DNA from: DASTWM01 sp035765855
GTDB lineage: Bacteria; Chloroflexota; Chloroflexia; Chloroflexales; Roseiflexaceae
Reading direction: 5' to 3'
Assembly (NCBI GenBank): GCA_035765855.1
Contig: DASTWM010000254.1
Span: 1-45,964 of the forward strand
Length of the DNA stretch: 45,964 bases
How positions within the stretch are numbered: position 1 is the first letter of the stretch; each line of letters starts with the position of its first letter. This document shows, piece after piece, positions 15,098-24,500 of the stretch. The notes beneath the pieces were generated by a model, which made no database searches, had not been told where the DNA came from, and saw nothing but the letters and a program-made list of their open reading frames with translations. Made by a program: the position numbers and the translations under genes.

Positions 15098-17740
15098 TTA
15101 TCGATCAGCAGCGCGCTCCAACCGCTCCTGCATGCGCCGCACGCGGTCGGCCAGCTTCTCCGAACTGACCGCGTCGCGCATGCGGTCGACCAGCAGCGGA
15201 AAGGCTAACGGCGTCGGGCGGCGCACTTCCACAACAACCACACGCCCGGCAGCGATGCGCTCCAAAGCGTTCATGAGGCGGCTGCGCTCTAACTGGCGTT
15301 CCAGCACCTCGCGGCTGGCCTGCTGAAGCAGCAGGTTCTCCGGGTCGTAGCGCGCAAACACATCATAGATCAGGCCACTGGATGCCTGTACCTGATTCGT
15401 GCTCTTTTCGCCGGGGTACCCTTGAATGATCAATCCTGAAACGCGAGCGATGTCACGGAATTGTCGCCGCGCCATCTCAGTCGCGTTCAGGCTCGCCGTA
15501 ATATCATCCAGCAGGTGCTCGGTCGAGAACAGGCGTGGCGAAGGACAAAGGACGAGGGGCGAAGACACGTCCTCACCGGAATAACATTCGTCTTTTGTCT
15601 TTGGTCTTTCGTCGGCGAGCGCCTGCTCCAGCGGCGCAAGGTCGGGCGAAAGTAACTCGAAGCCGTAGTCATTCACGGCAAGTGTAAACGTGATCGGCTG
15701 GCGCTGGGCAAGGCGGTAGGCAACAAGCGCCGCCAGCCCTTCATGGACGAGCCGCCCCTCGAACGGATAGAAAAACAGGTGATAGCCTTCGCGCGTCTTG
15801 ACGCGCTCGATCAGCAATTCATCCGACGCGGGAATACGCGACCAGCGCGCCTGTAGCTCCAAAATCGGGCGGACGGCTTGCATCTCCGGATCATGAAACA
15901 CGCCGCGCCGCGCTTCGTCCAGCTTCGCTCGCACGGCCCTTCCAAGCTCATTCGACAGCGGCAGCCGCCCGCCGGCCCAGCGCGGCACCACACCCTGACG
16001 GCTGCTCGACAACCGAACCCACGCCACCATGTCGCGCACGCGGACGAACTCAAGCACGCGCCCGGCAAACACAAATGTGTCGCCCGGCTTCAGCCGCGCC
16101 ACAAACGATTCTTCGATGGTACCCAACGTGTCGCCGCGCAGAAACTGCACGCGCATGGCCGCGTCGCTCGTAATCGTACCGACTGACATGCGGTGCCGCT
16201 TTGCAATAGCCTCATCAGCCACTACATAACGGCCATCCTGCACCACCACACGATTGTATTCTGGATAATTTTGCAGCGCCGGGCCACCCCGCGTGGCAAA
16301 ATCGAGCACCCATGCCCACTCAGCAGCGCTGAGATTGCGATAAGCGTAGGTCGTGCGCACCTCGGCTAATAACTCACTGGCGACAAATCCGCCGCCGAGC
16401 GCAATCGTGACGACGTGCTGCACCAGTACATCGAGCGGACACTCGACCGGCGGGCGTGCTTCGATCTGCCCCGCCGTCACGGCCTGGCGAACGGCAGCAA
16501 CTTCGACCAGCTCGAACGCGTTGGTTGGTACGCACGTCACGCGGCTTGCGCGGCCCGGCTGGTGTCCGCTGCGCCCGGCGCGCTGGAGCAGGCGCGCGAC
16601 GCCTTTTGGGCTGCCGATTTGCAGCACGCGATCGACGGGCGTAAAATCCACGCCCAGATCAAGACTGGAAGTACAAACAACGCAACGTAATCGCCCATCA
16701 TGCAGCGCCGCCTCCACCCACGCGCGCACGTCGCCGCCGAGCGAACCATGGTGAAGGGCAATTTTGCCAGCCCAATCGGGGCGCGCATCCAGAATAGCCT
16801 GATACCAGATCTCGGTCTGCGAGCGCGTGTTCGTGAAAATCAGCGTGCTTTCACTCTGCTCGACTGCGTCAAGCACCTGCGGCAGCAAGCGCAGTCCCAG
16901 GTGCCCGGCCCATGGGAAACGCTCGATCTGCTCGGGAATAATCGCGTCGATCTGAATCGTCTTTGGCACATGCCCCTGGATAAGTTGCCAGTTGCCAGTT
17001 GCCAGTTGCCAGTTGCCAGTCGTCGGTAATTGCCCTACCGCAGGCGGCTGACGGCTGACGGCCGACTGCGGACTGCACACTGCCGATTGTCCAACCAGTG
17101 CATTCAGCGCCACGTCCAGATTGCCCAATGTCGCGGACAAGCCCCACGTTCGGAGAGCAGGCCGCCAGTGACGTAGCCGGGCCAGCGCAAGCTCGGTCTG
17201 CACGCCGCGCTTGGTCCCCATGAGTTCGTGCCACTCATCCACAATCACTGCGCGCAGATCAGCAAACAAAGCGGCAGCGTTCGGCCAGGTCAGCATAAGC
17301 GACAGGCTTTCGGGCGTGGTAATCAGCGCGGTCGGTAGCCGCTTGCGCTGGCGCGCCTTGATTGAAGATGATGTATCGCCGGTGCGCGTTTCCAGCGTCC
17401 ATGGAAGCCCAAGATTCTCAAGCGGCGCGCGCAGCGCCGCTTCGGTGTCGGCGGCCAGCGCCCGCAGCGGCGTAACCCACAGCACACGCAGGGAAGGGCT
17501 GACGCTTGATGCCTGGTGCCTGATGCCTGATGCCTGATGCTTGTTCTCATCAAGCCACTCAATGATCGGCCCCATCCACGCCGCATAGGTCTTGCCAGTG
17601 CCAGTCGAGGCATGAATCAGCCCGCTTTCGCCGGCAAGATACGCCCGCCAGACCTCGCGCTGAAACGGAAATGGCGTCCAGCCGCGTTCGGCAAACCAGT
17701 GTTCAACAAGCGAAAACGGAGCAGGATGTTGCTCGCTCAT
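15098..17740 (-). CDS. Ligase-associated Lhr-type DEXH helicase with three repeat-derived inserts
   Basis: This gene encodes 880 residues from ATG 17740, ten bases after the stop of the phosphofructokinase gene. A longer frame to 17842 would overlap that gene and is rejected. Visible helicase motifs are Q-motif TPFPFQREVW (22-31), Walker A STGTGKT (45-51), the Ia motif TPLRALA, TTPESL, the DEWH box (168-171), LSATLG (201-206), and in domain 2 VCTSSLDLGVDF and QRAGRSGH. The Lhr-specific winged helix and C-terminal domains follow. It is expected to unwind DNA 3' to 5' in repair with pdeM. Odd features are low-complexity inserts encoded by short tandem repeats at residues 67-82, 217-257 and in the C-terminal third (bases 15536-15632). 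They lie in loops and keep the frame open. Confidence 0.87.
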   Translation of the reverse strand: MSEQHPAPFSLVEHWFAERGWTPFPFQREVWRAYLAGESGLIHASTGTGKTYAAWMGPIIEWLDENKHQASGIRHQASSVSPSLRVLWVTPLRALAADTEAALRAPLENLGLPWTLETRTGDTSSSIKARQRKRLPTALITTPESLSLMLTWPNAAALFADLRAVIVDEWHELMGTKRGVQTELALARLRHWRPALRTWGLSATLGNLDVALNALVGQSAVCSPQSAVSRQPPAVGQLPTTGNWQLATGNWQLIQGHVPKTIQIDAIIPEQIERFPWAGHLGLRLLPQVLDAVEQSESTLIFTNTRSQTEIWYQAILDARPDWAGKIALHHGSLGGDVRAWVEAALHDGRLRCVVCTSSLDLGVDFTPVDRVLQIGSPKGVARLLQRAGRSGHQPGRASRVTCVPTNAFELVEVAAVRQAVTAGQIEARPPVECPLDVLVQHVVTIALGGGFVASELLAEVRTTYAYRNLSAAEWAWVLDFATRGGPALQNYPEYNRVVVQDGRYVVADEAIAKRHRMSVGTITSDAAMRVQFLRGDTLGTIEESFVARLKPGDTFVFAGRVLEFVRVRDMVAWVRLSSSRQGVVPRWAGGRLPLSNELGRAVRAKLDEARRGVFHDPEMQAVRPILELQARWSRIPASDELLIERVKTREGYHLFFYPFEGRLVHEGLAALVAYRLAQRQPITFTLAVNDYGFELLSPDLAPLEQALADERPKTKDECYSGEDVSSPLVLCPSPRLFSTEHLLDDITASLNATEMARRQFRDIARVSGLIIQGYPGEKSTNQVQASSGLIYDVFARYDPENLLLQQASREVLERQLERSRLMNALERIAAGRVVVVEVRRPTPLAFPLLVDRMRDAVSSEKLADRVRRMQERLERAADR
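15536..15632. repeat. Heptad inverted repeat inside the helicase gene
   Basis: The left arm has units GCGAAGG, ACAAAGG, ACGAGGG and GCGAAGA. The right arm, on the opposite strand, has ACGAAAG, ACCAAAG and ACAAAAG. On the gene's strand it encodes the insert ADERPKTKDE...LVLCPSPRLF in frame. Confidence 0.7.
16970..17092. repeat. Heptad inverted repeat inside the helicase gene, largest copy
   Basis: On the plus strand five near-perfect units of CAGTTGC stand at about 16984-17020. An opposed, more degenerate arm follows (GGCTGAC, GGCTGAC, GGCCGAC, TGCGGAC, TGCACAC) to about 17085. On the gene's strand this encodes a 41-residue insert containing TGNWQLATGNWQL, directly after the LSATLG motif region and before the second helicase domain. 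Confidence 0.75.
17504..17543. repeat. Heptad tandem repeat inside the helicase gene
   Basis: Five units of GATGCCT (with small variations) occur in a row. They encode the peptide NKHQASGIRHQAS in frame, about 20 residues after the Walker A motif. Confidence 0.7.
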
Positions 17741-17750
17741 GCCAGCGCTT

Positions 17751-19988
17751 TCATGCGTTTTCCTGCCCCTGTGCCAGCAACTGTGCAATCGGGCGCAACT
17801 CCATCCACCACTGCTCGCTGGGGCGGTCGTTCTCCTCGTCAATCATGTGTGGCATCTCTTCCATGTTATGAAATTTGATGCGCCCCGCTTCAAGCCCGAT
17901 GAACGAACTCGCGGGTTGCTGCTTTTCTGTTTCGGCGATCAGAAAATCAATGCAGCGCGCCGACAGGCGGGTGGCCTGGATGCGGTCGAATGGCGAAGGA
18001 TTACCGCCCTGCTGCAAATGGCCCAGCACCGCCTGGCGCGCTTCAAACAACCGGCCTCCTTCGGCCTCGAACAGCGAGCAGATAAAGCTGGTCGTATAAA
18101 TCGGGTTGGCGTCCTCGTTGCGCACGAACAGGCTCAGGCGCTTGCCTTCTTCAAAACTGGTCATCATGCGGTGCAGATCATCCTCCAGATCGTGCAGCGT
18201 AATGCCTTCTTCTGGCAGGTACACCCGCTCCGCGCCACTTGCAAGCCCGCTCATCAGGGCCAGGTAGCCACAGTTGCGGCCCATGACCTCGACGATGAAG
18301 CAGCGCCGCGCGGCCACCGCCGACTGCTTGATCTTGTCCAAGGCTTCCACAATGTTGTTGAGCGCCGTGTCGGCCCCGATGCTCAGCTCAGAACCGGGCA
18401 AATTATTATCAATCGAAACCGGCATGCAGATGATCGGAATGTTCAACGCTGGAAACTCCTCGCGCGCGGAATAGAGTTTGTGCGCGGCGTGATAGCCAGC
18501 CATGCCGCCAATGATCAGCATGCCATCGACATGCTGCTCTTCGAGCACCTCGGCAATCGCGGGGAGTTCGGCGTCGCGGGGTATCTTGCGGCTGGTGCCT
18601 AATTCCGCGCCACCGACCGGCCCCCAGCCATTCACGCTCATCCAGCCAAGTTCGGCAATTTCGCCGCTCATTAACCCCCGAAAGCCGCGCTGCACGCCCA
18701 GCATGATGTGGCCTTTATCCACACCGATCCGGACAGCCGCGCGCGCGGCGGTGTTCATACCCGGTGCCGGGCCGCCTGCATGCAGCACCAGCAGACGCAG
18801 GCGGCGCTGCCCGGGAGCCGGCGGGTGCGGCAACGCGCGCACTAATGTACGAAATGTCTTGAACGCATCTTTGAAACTGCCGCCGCGCATATCCATGGCC
18901 TGCTCGTACTTGCCCTGCGCGATAAGTTCGGCAATCTCGTGGGTCTGGTTCACGCAGAGCATCAGCGGCGTGCGGGTAATGCGGTTTTCGCGCAGCCCGA
19001 TCAGCAGCGGCTCGGTCTCAGGCGTGGCCTGGAGCACCTCTTCCACGGCCGCATAGCCGAGCAGCGTGCTCATGTTGCGATCAAAGGCCGAAGGCGCGCC
19101 ACCACGCTGCACATGGCCCAGAATCGTCACGCGCGCGTCTTCTCCCATGCGCTCTTCCAGCACTTGCCGCACATATTCAGCGGTGATCGGGTTGCCCCAC
19201 CGATCATGCGCGCCCTCGGCAACCACCACAATGCTGTCACGCCGACCAGCCAGGCGACCTGTACGCAGCACGTCGCACATTTTGGCTTCCCAATCGTCCA
19301 CATCCGGCGGGCTTTCAGGAATCAGCACCCAGTCCGCGCCACCTGACAACGCGCCCATGAGCGAAAGATAGCCACAGTGGCGGCCCATGACCTCGACCAC
19401 GAACGTGCGCTGGTGGCTGGCTGCCGTGCTGCTGATCGCATCAATCGCCTCGGTGATGCGGTGCAGCGCCGTGTCCGCGCCGATCGTCATGTCGGTGCCA
19501 AACATGTCGTTGTCGATCGAGCCAACCAGCCCCGCGATCGAAAGCGCAGGATGCTGGGCGGCGACTTCTTGACTGATGGCGTCCTGCGCCACGAGTTCGG
19601 CAAGCAGGCTGGTCCATTCTTGCCGAAACAGATTTGCGCCGGTCAGGCTGCCGTCGCCGCCGATAATGACCAGCCGATCGATGCCGCGCTCGACCAGATT
19701 CTGCGCGGCCCGCAAGCGACCTTCATGGGTGCGAAAGGACGCACTCCGCGCCGTACCGATGATGGTGCCGCCGCGATAAATGATGCCGCCGACCGAAGCC
19801 CATTCCATTTTGCGAATGCGCGCGCCACCCTCGACCATGCCTTCATAGCCTTCGTAAATGGCGTACACATCCACGCCTTTGCTTAACGCCGTGCGCACCA
19901 CCGCACGCACCGCGGCATTCATGCCTTGCGCGTCGCCGCCGCTTGTCAACACACCAATGGCAGTTGGACGATCACCAGCCATACTCAC
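17751..19988 (-). CDS. pfkA: Tandem-fused ATP-type 6-phosphofructokinase
   Basis: This gene encodes 745 residues: two phosphofructokinase modules in one chain, as in animal and fungal enzymes; typical bacterial PfkA has about 320 residues. The N-terminal module is complete, with the SGGDAQGMN nucleotide loop (16-24), GGDGS (110-114), catalytic Asp159 in GSIDND, and MGRHCGY (201-207). The C-terminal module keeps MGRNCGYLALMSGL but has GGMAG (494-498) in place of GGDGS and SIDNN (525-529) in place of SIDND. It probably no longer binds ATP and may have become regulatory. It would phosphorylate fructose 6-phosphate in glycolysis. The GTG start at 19988 has AAAGGAG four bases upstream; an ATG two codons later is an alternative. 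The Lhr helicase follows after 10 bases. Confidence 0.88.
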   Translation of the reverse strand: MSMAGDRPTAIGVLTSGGDAQGMNAAVRAVVRTALSKGVDVYAIYEGYEGMVEGGARIRKMEWASVGGIIYRGGTIIGTARSASFRTHEGRLRAAQNLVERGIDRLVIIGGDGSLTGANLFRQEWTSLLAELVAQDAISQEVAAQHPALSIAGLVGSIDNDMFGTDMTIGADTALHRITEAIDAISSTAASHQRTFVVEVMGRHCGYLSLMGALSGGADWVLIPESPPDVDDWEAKMCDVLRTGRLAGRRDSIVVVAEGAHDRWGNPITAEYVRQVLEERMGEDARVTILGHVQRGGAPSAFDRNMSTLLGYAAVEEVLQATPETEPLLIGLRENRITRTPLMLCVNQTHEIAELIAQGKYEQAMDMRGGSFKDAFKTFRTLVRALPHPPAPGQRRLRLLVLHAGGPAPGMNTAARAAVRIGVDKGHIMLGVQRGFRGLMSGEIAELGWMSVNGWGPVGGAELGTSRKIPRDAELPAIAEVLEEQHVDGMLIIGGMAGYHAAHKLYSAREEFPALNIPIICMPVSIDNNLPGSELSIGADTALNNIVEALDKIKQSAVAARRCFIVEVMGRNCGYLALMSGLASGAERVYLPEEGITLHDLEDDLHRMMTSFEEGKRLSLFVRNEDANPIYTTSFICSLFEAEGGRLFEARQAVLGHLQQGGNPSPFDRIQATRLSARCIDFLIAETEKQQPASSFIGLEAGRIKFHNMEEMPHMIDEENDRPSEQWWMELRPIAQLLAQGQENA

Positions 19989-20351
19989 ATATCTCCTTTA
20001 TGTTTGTCTGCCAGCATCGTCGCACGGCATCACATCATCAAACGCAGAGCGCGGCGTTGCGCGAGCACACGACTTTCCAGAACTTCTATTGTAATCCACT
20101 TGGGGCTTTCCATGGCGGATTTCAGGTCGCGCGTTCCGTATAGGAAAATAAAGAGAACTCGCATATCGCGTCATTCCGAACGGAGTGAGGAATCTCTCTG
20201 GAGCGATTTCGCTAGTAGCAAGCCAGAGACAAAGGCCTGCGCCGCGTCATGTACCTGGAAAGCGCACATGGAGTTTACACTATTGGCATGCAGTTTGCAT
20301 AAGCATCAGCATAATATCTATTGACATGGATGGAACTAAAGGAGCAGGACT
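19989..20351. other. Intergenic region between divergent pfkA and yihY-like genes
   Basis: I see no gene here. It contains a short dispersed-repeat-like sequence at about 20169-20200 that begins CGTCATTCCGAACGGAGTGA and continues AGGAATCTC. Translated on the plus strand this gives RHSERSEES, a string I recall from short repeats in other bacteria, but I cannot check that here. Weak TTTACA and TTGCAT boxes at 20275-20305 could drive the plus-strand gene; neither has a convincing -10 partner. Confidence 0.4.
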
Positions 20352-21434
20352 ATGAAAGCAGGAGATATTCTTCCGCTGCTTAAGGACTCGTATTCTGAGT
20401 GGAGCGACGACAAAGCCTCGCGCCTCGCGGCTGCGCTGTCGTATTACACCGCTTTTTCGCTCGCGCCATTGCTAGTCATTGCGGCTGCAATTGCGGGCTT
20501 CTTTTTCAAACAAAGCGATGCGAAGGGACAGATTGTCAATCAGATTGGGGGACTGGTCGGCGATCAAGGCGCACAGATCATCAAAACGATGCTTGAGAAT
20601 GGCAGCACCCAGTCAGGCAACATCATCGCCACTATTATCGGCATTATTACGCTGCTCGTCGGCGCGACGGGCGTATTCGTACAGCTACAGGATTCATTAA
20701 ACACGATCTGGGAAGTCAAGCTTAACCCCAATCTTGGAATCATGGGAACCATTCGGCAGCGTGTGTTCTCGCTGGCAATGGTGTTCGCGGTTGGCTTTTT
20801 GCTCCTGGTTTCATTGATCGTCAGCACCGCCATCAGTGGTATCACGGGGTTCATTACTGGCGGCGGCGATCAGAGTGGCATTATGGCAGTGGTGGTATGG
20901 ATTATTAATTTCGTGGTTGCTTTTGGGATCACCACACTGCTGTTTGCGGCTATTTTCAAGTATGTGCCGGATGTTGAAATCAAGTGGAGTGATGTGTGGG
21001 CCGGGGCAATTTTCACTGCGCTGCTGTTCTCAATCGGGCGGTTCGTGCTTGGTTTCTATCTGGGTCGCGGTAGCTTCGGCTCGACTTATGGCGCGGCAGC
21101 TTCGCTGGTGATTCTGCTGGCGTGGATCTATTATTCAGCGCTTATTGTGTTTTTCGGCGCGGAGTTCACCCAGGTCTACGCCCGCAAATATGGCTCGCAG
21201 CTCAAGCCAAGTTCACATGCGATACCTGTCACCGACGACGAGCGCGCGAATCAGGGCATGACCCGCGACAGTGGCTCGCAGCCACGCGCTGGCACGCAAA
21301 CGCCGCAGCGCCAGCCTCAGGCCCGCCCGCATGCACCGACCATGCAGGAGCCACCGCCCAGCGCGACAAGTATCGGTATCGCTGGATTCATCGCCGGTGT
21401 GCTGGCTGGCAGGCGCAGCAAGGCGCGCAAGTAA
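20352..21434 (+). CDS. YihY/BrkB family inner membrane protein
   Basis: This gene encodes 360 residues from ATG 20352, with AAAGGAG at 20338-20344. The family pattern is clear: an N-terminal amphipathic segment (WSDDKASRLAAALSYYTAFSLAPLLVIA) leading into the first of six membrane helices, the loop WEVKLNPNLGIMGTIRQRVFS, and AYARKYGS after the last helix, close to the usual end (EFTQVYARKYGS). A tail of about 80 residues rich in Pro, Gln and Arg follows (residues 290-345) and is probably disordered. Relatives were once called ribonuclease BN, but the family is now regarded as membrane proteins of unclear, possibly transport, role. It is followed by a 28-bp perfect hairpin and a bidirectional terminator. 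Confidence 0.88.
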   Translation: MKAGDILPLLKDSYSEWSDDKASRLAAALSYYTAFSLAPLLVIAAAIAGFFFKQSDAKGQIVNQIGGLVGDQGAQIIKTMLENGSTQSGNIIATIIGIITLLVGATGVFVQLQDSLNTIWEVKLNPNLGIMGTIRQRVFSLAMVFAVGFLLLVSLIVSTAISGITGFITGGGDQSGIMAVVVWIINFVVAFGITTLLFAAIFKYVPDVEIKWSDVWAGAIFTALLFSIGRFVLGFYLGRGSFGSTYGAAASLVILLAWIYYSALIVFFGAEFTQVYARKYGSQLKPSSHAIPVTDDERANQGMTRDSGSQPRAGTQTPQRQPQARPHAPTMQEPPPSATSIGIAGFIAGVLAGRRSKARK

Positions 21435-21442
21435 AAAGATAT

Positions 21443-21510
21443 GCCACAGAGGCCACAGAATACTCCGAGAAGAATATAGACATCTCGGAGTATTCTGTGG
21501 CCTCTGTGGC
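21443..21510. repeat. Perfect 28-bp inverted repeat with 12-base loop
   Basis: Bases 21443-21470 (starting GCCACAGAGGCCACAGAA) are the exact reverse complement of 21483-21510. The loop is AGAATATAGACA. The 9-base internal unit (CCACAGAGG, CCACAGAAT) places it in the same family as the elements at 1843, 14019, 40774 and 43443, and it is the only perfect copy. Confidence 0.9.
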
Positions 21511-21542
21511 TCATTTAAACTGAAGCATGCTGTAGATATAAC

Positions 21543-21576
21543 AAAAGAGGACGGCGCGCATGCGCCGTCCTCTTTT
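21543..21576. terminator. Bidirectional intrinsic terminator between yihY-like gene and gltB
   Basis: AAAAGAGGACGGCGC (21543-21557) pairs perfectly with 21562-21576 around a GCAT loop. It carries A and T tracts on both sides, including TTTTTT after the right arm. It is placed between the convergent stops and can end both transcripts. Confidence 0.92.
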
Positions 21577-21592
21577 TTGCTTCCGTGTGCGC

Positions 21593-24500
21593 TTAGCGCT
21601 CGATCGCTGCCGGCATGCCCTCGCGCAGCCTGAGCAGCGCAGCAGGTCGCCCCACGGTTTCCAGCGCGCGTGGGTGAACCTGCCAGAACTGACCACGCAC
21701 ACTGTCCCAGCGCTGGAGCAGATCGGCGGCGCGCGGGCTGCCAGTTACTTCCAGGTGCCGCTGAAGCAGCGCCCGAATATCGGCGTCGTCTTGCGCGTCG
21801 AGCGGGCGCAGGTCCACGAACTCCGTATTGCAGTACGAGTCGAAGCGGCCGTCCTCGTCAAACACATAGGCCAGGCCGCCGGTCATGCCTGCCGCGAAGT
21901 TGCGCCCGGTCGTGCCGAGCACCACCACCACGCCGCCAGTCATGTACTCGCAGCCGTGGTCGCCGACGCCCTCGACGACCGCCACCGCGCCGCTGTTGCG
22001 CACCGCGAAGCGCTCGCCCGCCTGCCCGGCTGCGAAGAGCGCCCCGCCGGTTGCGCCATACAGCACGGTGTTGCCCACAATCGTGTTCTCATGCGTGGCG
22101 TAGCGTGCCTCATCCGGCGGGCGAATGACAATCTCGCCACCGCCCATGCCTTTGCCAACGTAGTCGTTGGCCTCGCCTTGCAGCGTCAGCCGCACGCCGG
22201 GCGCAAGGAACGCGCCGAAACTCTGGCCCGCGCTGCCGGTGAAGTGGACCGTAATGGTGCCTTCCGGCAACCCGGCATTGCCGAACTGCCCGCCAATCAC
22301 GCCTGAGAGCGTCGCGCCAACCGTGCGATCCTCGTTCTCTATCGCGTAGTGCAATTCGACCGATTGACCGTGCTCCAGCGCAGGCGCGGCGGCCTGGAGC
22401 AATGCGCGATTCAGCTCGGTCGTCGCAATCATGCCATTCCATGCCTCGCGGTTGCACAACGGCGCATCCGCGTCGTCCACGCGCGTCACGAGCTGCGACA
22501 GGTTGATCGTATCGGCCTCCGGGATGCCGCGCTTGACCTGCTGGAGCATGTCTACGCGACCGATGACCTCATCGATCGAACGCGCGCCGAGCGACGCAAG
22601 CACTTCCCGCACCTCCTGTGCAATGTGCAGGAAGAAGTGGATAACATGCTCCGGCGTGCCGGTGAACTTGGCGCGTAGCTCTGGCTTCTGGGTCGCAATG
22701 CCGACCGGACATGTGTTGCTATGGCAGGCGCGCGCCATGATACAGCCTTCTGCTACCAGCGCTGTCGTGCCGAACGAAAACTCGTCTGCGCCGATCATGG
22801 CCGCCATCACCACGTCGCGCCCAGTCTTGAGACCGCCGTCCACCCGCACGCGCACGCGACCGCGCAGGCCGTTCAGCACCAGCGTTTGCTGCGTCTCGGC
22901 CAGGCCCAGTTCCCAGTTCACGCCCGCATTCTTGATCGACGACAGCGGCGACGCGCCCGTGCCACCCGACTGGCCGCTAATCATGACCACATCCGCGCCG
23001 CCCTTCGCCACGCCGGCTGCAATCGTGCCGACGCCGGCCTCGGACACCAGTTTGACCGATACTGCCGCGCGCGGATTGACCTGCTTGAGGTCAAAGATCA
23101 ACTGCGCCAGATCCTCAATGCTGTAGATATCATGGTGCGGCGGCGGCGAAATCAGTTGCACGCCCGGCGTGGTATGCCGGATGCGCGCGATCTCCTCGGT
23201 CACTTTATGGCCGGGAAGCTGACCGCCCTCGCCCGGCTTGGAGCCTTGCGCCATCTTGATCTGCAACTCTTTGGCCGAAGCGAGGTACGCCGGTGTCACG
23301 CCAAAGCGCCCGGAGGCCACCTGCTTGATCGTGCTGTTGCGCTCATCGTTGAAGCGCGCCGGATCTTCGCCGCCCTCGCCGGAATTGGAAAGGCCGCCCA
23401 GGCGGTTCATGGCAATCGAAAGCGTCTGATGCGCCTCCAGGCTGGTCGAGCCGTGCGACATGGCGGCGGTTGAGAAGCGCCGCGCAATGCTTTCCACCGG
23501 CTCAACCTCGTCAATCGAGATTGGCGCTGCGGCAACAAAGTCGAGCAAGTCGCGCAGTTCCGTCGGCGGGCGGCTGTGAATCAACTTGCTGTACGTCTTG
23601 TAGGTCGCGTAATCGCCACCATTGGCCGCCTTTTGAAGCGCATGCACGACCGGCGGCGAGAAGGTGTGATGCTCGCCGTCCTTCTTGAATTTGTAGAAGC
23701 CAGGATGCGGCAGGTTTGTACGCGAACCAGCCAGCGGCGTGCGGTCGGCAAACGCTACATCATGCAACTCCAGCACACTTGCCGCAAGCTTGCCAAAACT
23801 AATACCGCCCAGGCGCGACGGAACACCCATGAAGCAGCGCGCGATCACATCGTCGGCTATGCCAACCGCCTCGAAGATTTGCGCGCCGCAGTAGCTATCT
23901 ACGGTGGAGATGCCCATCTTCGATATGATTTTGAGTAGACCTTTTTCCAGCGCGTGAATGAAGTTCTGCTCGGCTTCGTCGGGGCTGACAGAATCGCTCT
24001 CGACAGCCTTGCCCTTCTTGACCTCGCTGCGCTCGGCGGCCAGGTGACGCACCGCCGCCAGCGCGACATACGGGTTCACCGCCTCAGCGCCCATGCCAAT
24101 CAGGCAGGCGAGGTGGTGAACCTCGCGCGGCTCACCGCTTTCCACAATCAGGCTCACGCTGGTGCGCAGACCGAGCCGCGTCAGGTGCTGATGCACTGTG
24201 CCAAGCGCCAGCAGCGCAGGCACCGGAGCCATATCTTCGTTCACGCCACGGTCGCTGATGATCAGCAACGTTTTGTCGGCAGCAATCGCGTCCTCAGCCT
24301 CCTTGCACAGCCGGTCGAGCGCGCGATGCAAGCCATCCGGGCCTTCCACAGCGGGGAAGCGCGCGCCGAGCGTTGCGCTGGCGAACGCCGGGTCATCATG
24401 AGCGCGAATACACGCCAGATGCTCGTCGTTCAGCACCGGGCTGGCAAGCCGCAGCAGGCGCGCGTGGCCCGGCGACTCTTCGAGCAGATTGCCGCGCCGC

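Noticed and set aside
16970..17092. CRISPR array or VNTR locus
   Set aside because: Units are 7 bases with no unique spacers and the frame stays coding, so it is not CRISPR.
17741..17842. Extended N-terminus of the helicase
   Set aside because: It would overlap the end of the phosphofructokinase gene and encodes MTRRTT...HESAG, unlike the family; ATG 17740 lies 10 bases after that gene's stop.
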